From assembly GCA_024641445.1 (NCBI GenBank), contig JAHEDA010000147.1, positions 1 to 6,271 of the forward strand: a stretch of DNA of 6,271 nt. The letters are read 5' to 3'. The notes below the pieces were generated by a model, which was not told the origin of the DNA, searched no databases, and was given only the letters and a program-made list of their open reading frames with translations. Each line of letters opens with the position of its first letter. Within the stretch, counting starts at the first letter, position 1. The DNA comes from Gammaproteobacteria bacterium. Lineage in GTDB: Bacteria > Pseudomonadota > Gammaproteobacteria > UBA6429 > Thiohalophilaceae. This document shows, piece by piece, positions 5,932 to 6,271 of the stretch. The translations under genes and the position numbers were made by a program.

Positions 5932-6271
5932 TTATAATGCCAAATGTTGCCGAACGGCCTCCATTACAGTCACAGGGGGTACAACCCCGTTCTTACTCAC
6001 AATGACTCCCTTTGAGGTACCTTCCGCGACCACCCTGCCTGCGGCTATAAAGGTGTGTATCATATGAAAGGCCTTTTCGTCCCAACCCGAAACCTCCATA
6101 TGCACCTCATAGTGTTGAAATAGGTTTAAGCCTTTCTTGTACTTCATGGTGTGCTCGGATATAACCGGGATCCACTTTTTCTTGAACATGATCTTGGCAA
6201 GACCAGTGCGAATAAACATATCCACTCGGGTCAGGTCGCATATGGTCAAATAGCGCCCATTATTCATGTGC
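5932..6271 (-). CDS. Thioesterase-like hotdog-fold protein, 5' end missing
   Basis: This is the C-terminal part (about 113 codons) of a thioesterase-like protein of the 4-hydroxybenzoyl-CoA thioesterase/THEM6 type. Such hotdog-fold enzymes hydrolyse acyl-CoA thioesters. The visible N-terminal motif, H-MNNGRY, is the conserved block that normally sits some 20 or more residues into the protein, after the catalytic Asp region. The codon before its ATG is CAC (His) and the frame stays open to the window edge. So the ATG at 6265-6267 is an internal Met and the true start lies to the right. Further family-like blocks are RVDMFIRTGL, YKKGLNLFQHYEVHMEV and HTFIAAGRVVAEG. The stop TAA is at 5932-5934. 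The substrate is unknown. Confidence 0.75.
   Translation of the reverse strand, partial: HMNNGRYLTICDLTRVDMFIRTGLAKIMFKKKWIPVISEHTMKYKKGLNLFQHYEVHMEVSGWDEKAFHMIHTFIAAGRVVAEGTSKGVIVSKNGVVPPVTVMEAVRQHLAL

Noticed and set aside
5931..5938. TATAAT on both strands at the end of the thioesterase-like gene, as a DUF2938 promoter
   Set aside because: No -35 hexamer at proper spacing on the minus strand, and the box overlaps the stop codon of the preceding gene; this may be chance AT-rich sequence.
5729..6067. Plus-strand open frame of 112 codons spanning the DUF2938 and thioesterase-like genes
   Set aside because: It is antisense to two family-matching genes and has no recognisable domain or SD motif.
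1..6271. A defence island, CRISPR array, prophage or new mobile gene system
   Set aside because: No repeat-spacer pattern, nuclease, recombinase or transposase motif was found in any frame; the macro-domain fragment alone does not indicate a toxin-antitoxin or defence system.

Overview
This window looks like ordinary chromosomal DNA from a gammaproteobacterium. That rests on a CpxR/CpxA-type two-component pair beside a Spy/CpxP-like gene, a PhnA/YjdM protein, a DUF2938 protein and Shine-Dalgarno (SD) motifs of the AGGAGA type. I cannot name the genus from sequence alone. There is no rRNA, tRNA, CRISPR array, transposase, phage gene or plasmid gene.

Layout from left to right. (1) Positions 1-294, minus strand: the N-terminal part of a macro-domain (ADP-ribose-binding) protein that runs off the left edge. 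(2) Positions 462-3067, plus strand: an envelope-stress or metal-sensing module. It consists of a membrane-anchored Spy/CpxP-like protein with a His/Cys-rich tail, an OmpR-family response regulator and a CpxA-like histidine kinase whose start overlaps the regulator's end. (3) Positions 3131-3235: a non-coding fold-back element of about 105 bp, with imperfect 30-nt terminal inverted repeats and a perfect 9-bp inner hairpin. Just after it, at 3259-3993, is a TauE/SafE-family permease. (4) Positions 4092-4885, plus strand: an arsR-arsI pair for sensing arsenic and breaking down methylarsenicals. (5) Positions 4973-6271, minus strand and convergent with arsI: a thioesterase-like gene entering from the right edge, then a DUF2938 membrane protein, then a PhnA/YjdM zinc-ribbon protein.

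How the genes may work together. The Spy-like protein probably acts as periplasmic partner or target of the kinase and regulator beside it, as CpxP does for CpxA/CpxR. The arsR-arsI pair forms a compact unit in which ArsR would be released by trivalent arsenicals, and ArsI would cleave the C-As bond of methylarsenite to give arsenite. No efflux pump for that arsenite is in the window. The three minus-strand genes have gaps of about 60 bp and could be co-transcribed, but I see no shared pathway.

I found no convincing new multi-gene system. The points most worth checking are the fold-back element and its effect on the permease start, the possibly leaderless arsR transcript, and the His-rich ends of the Spy-like protein and the kinase.
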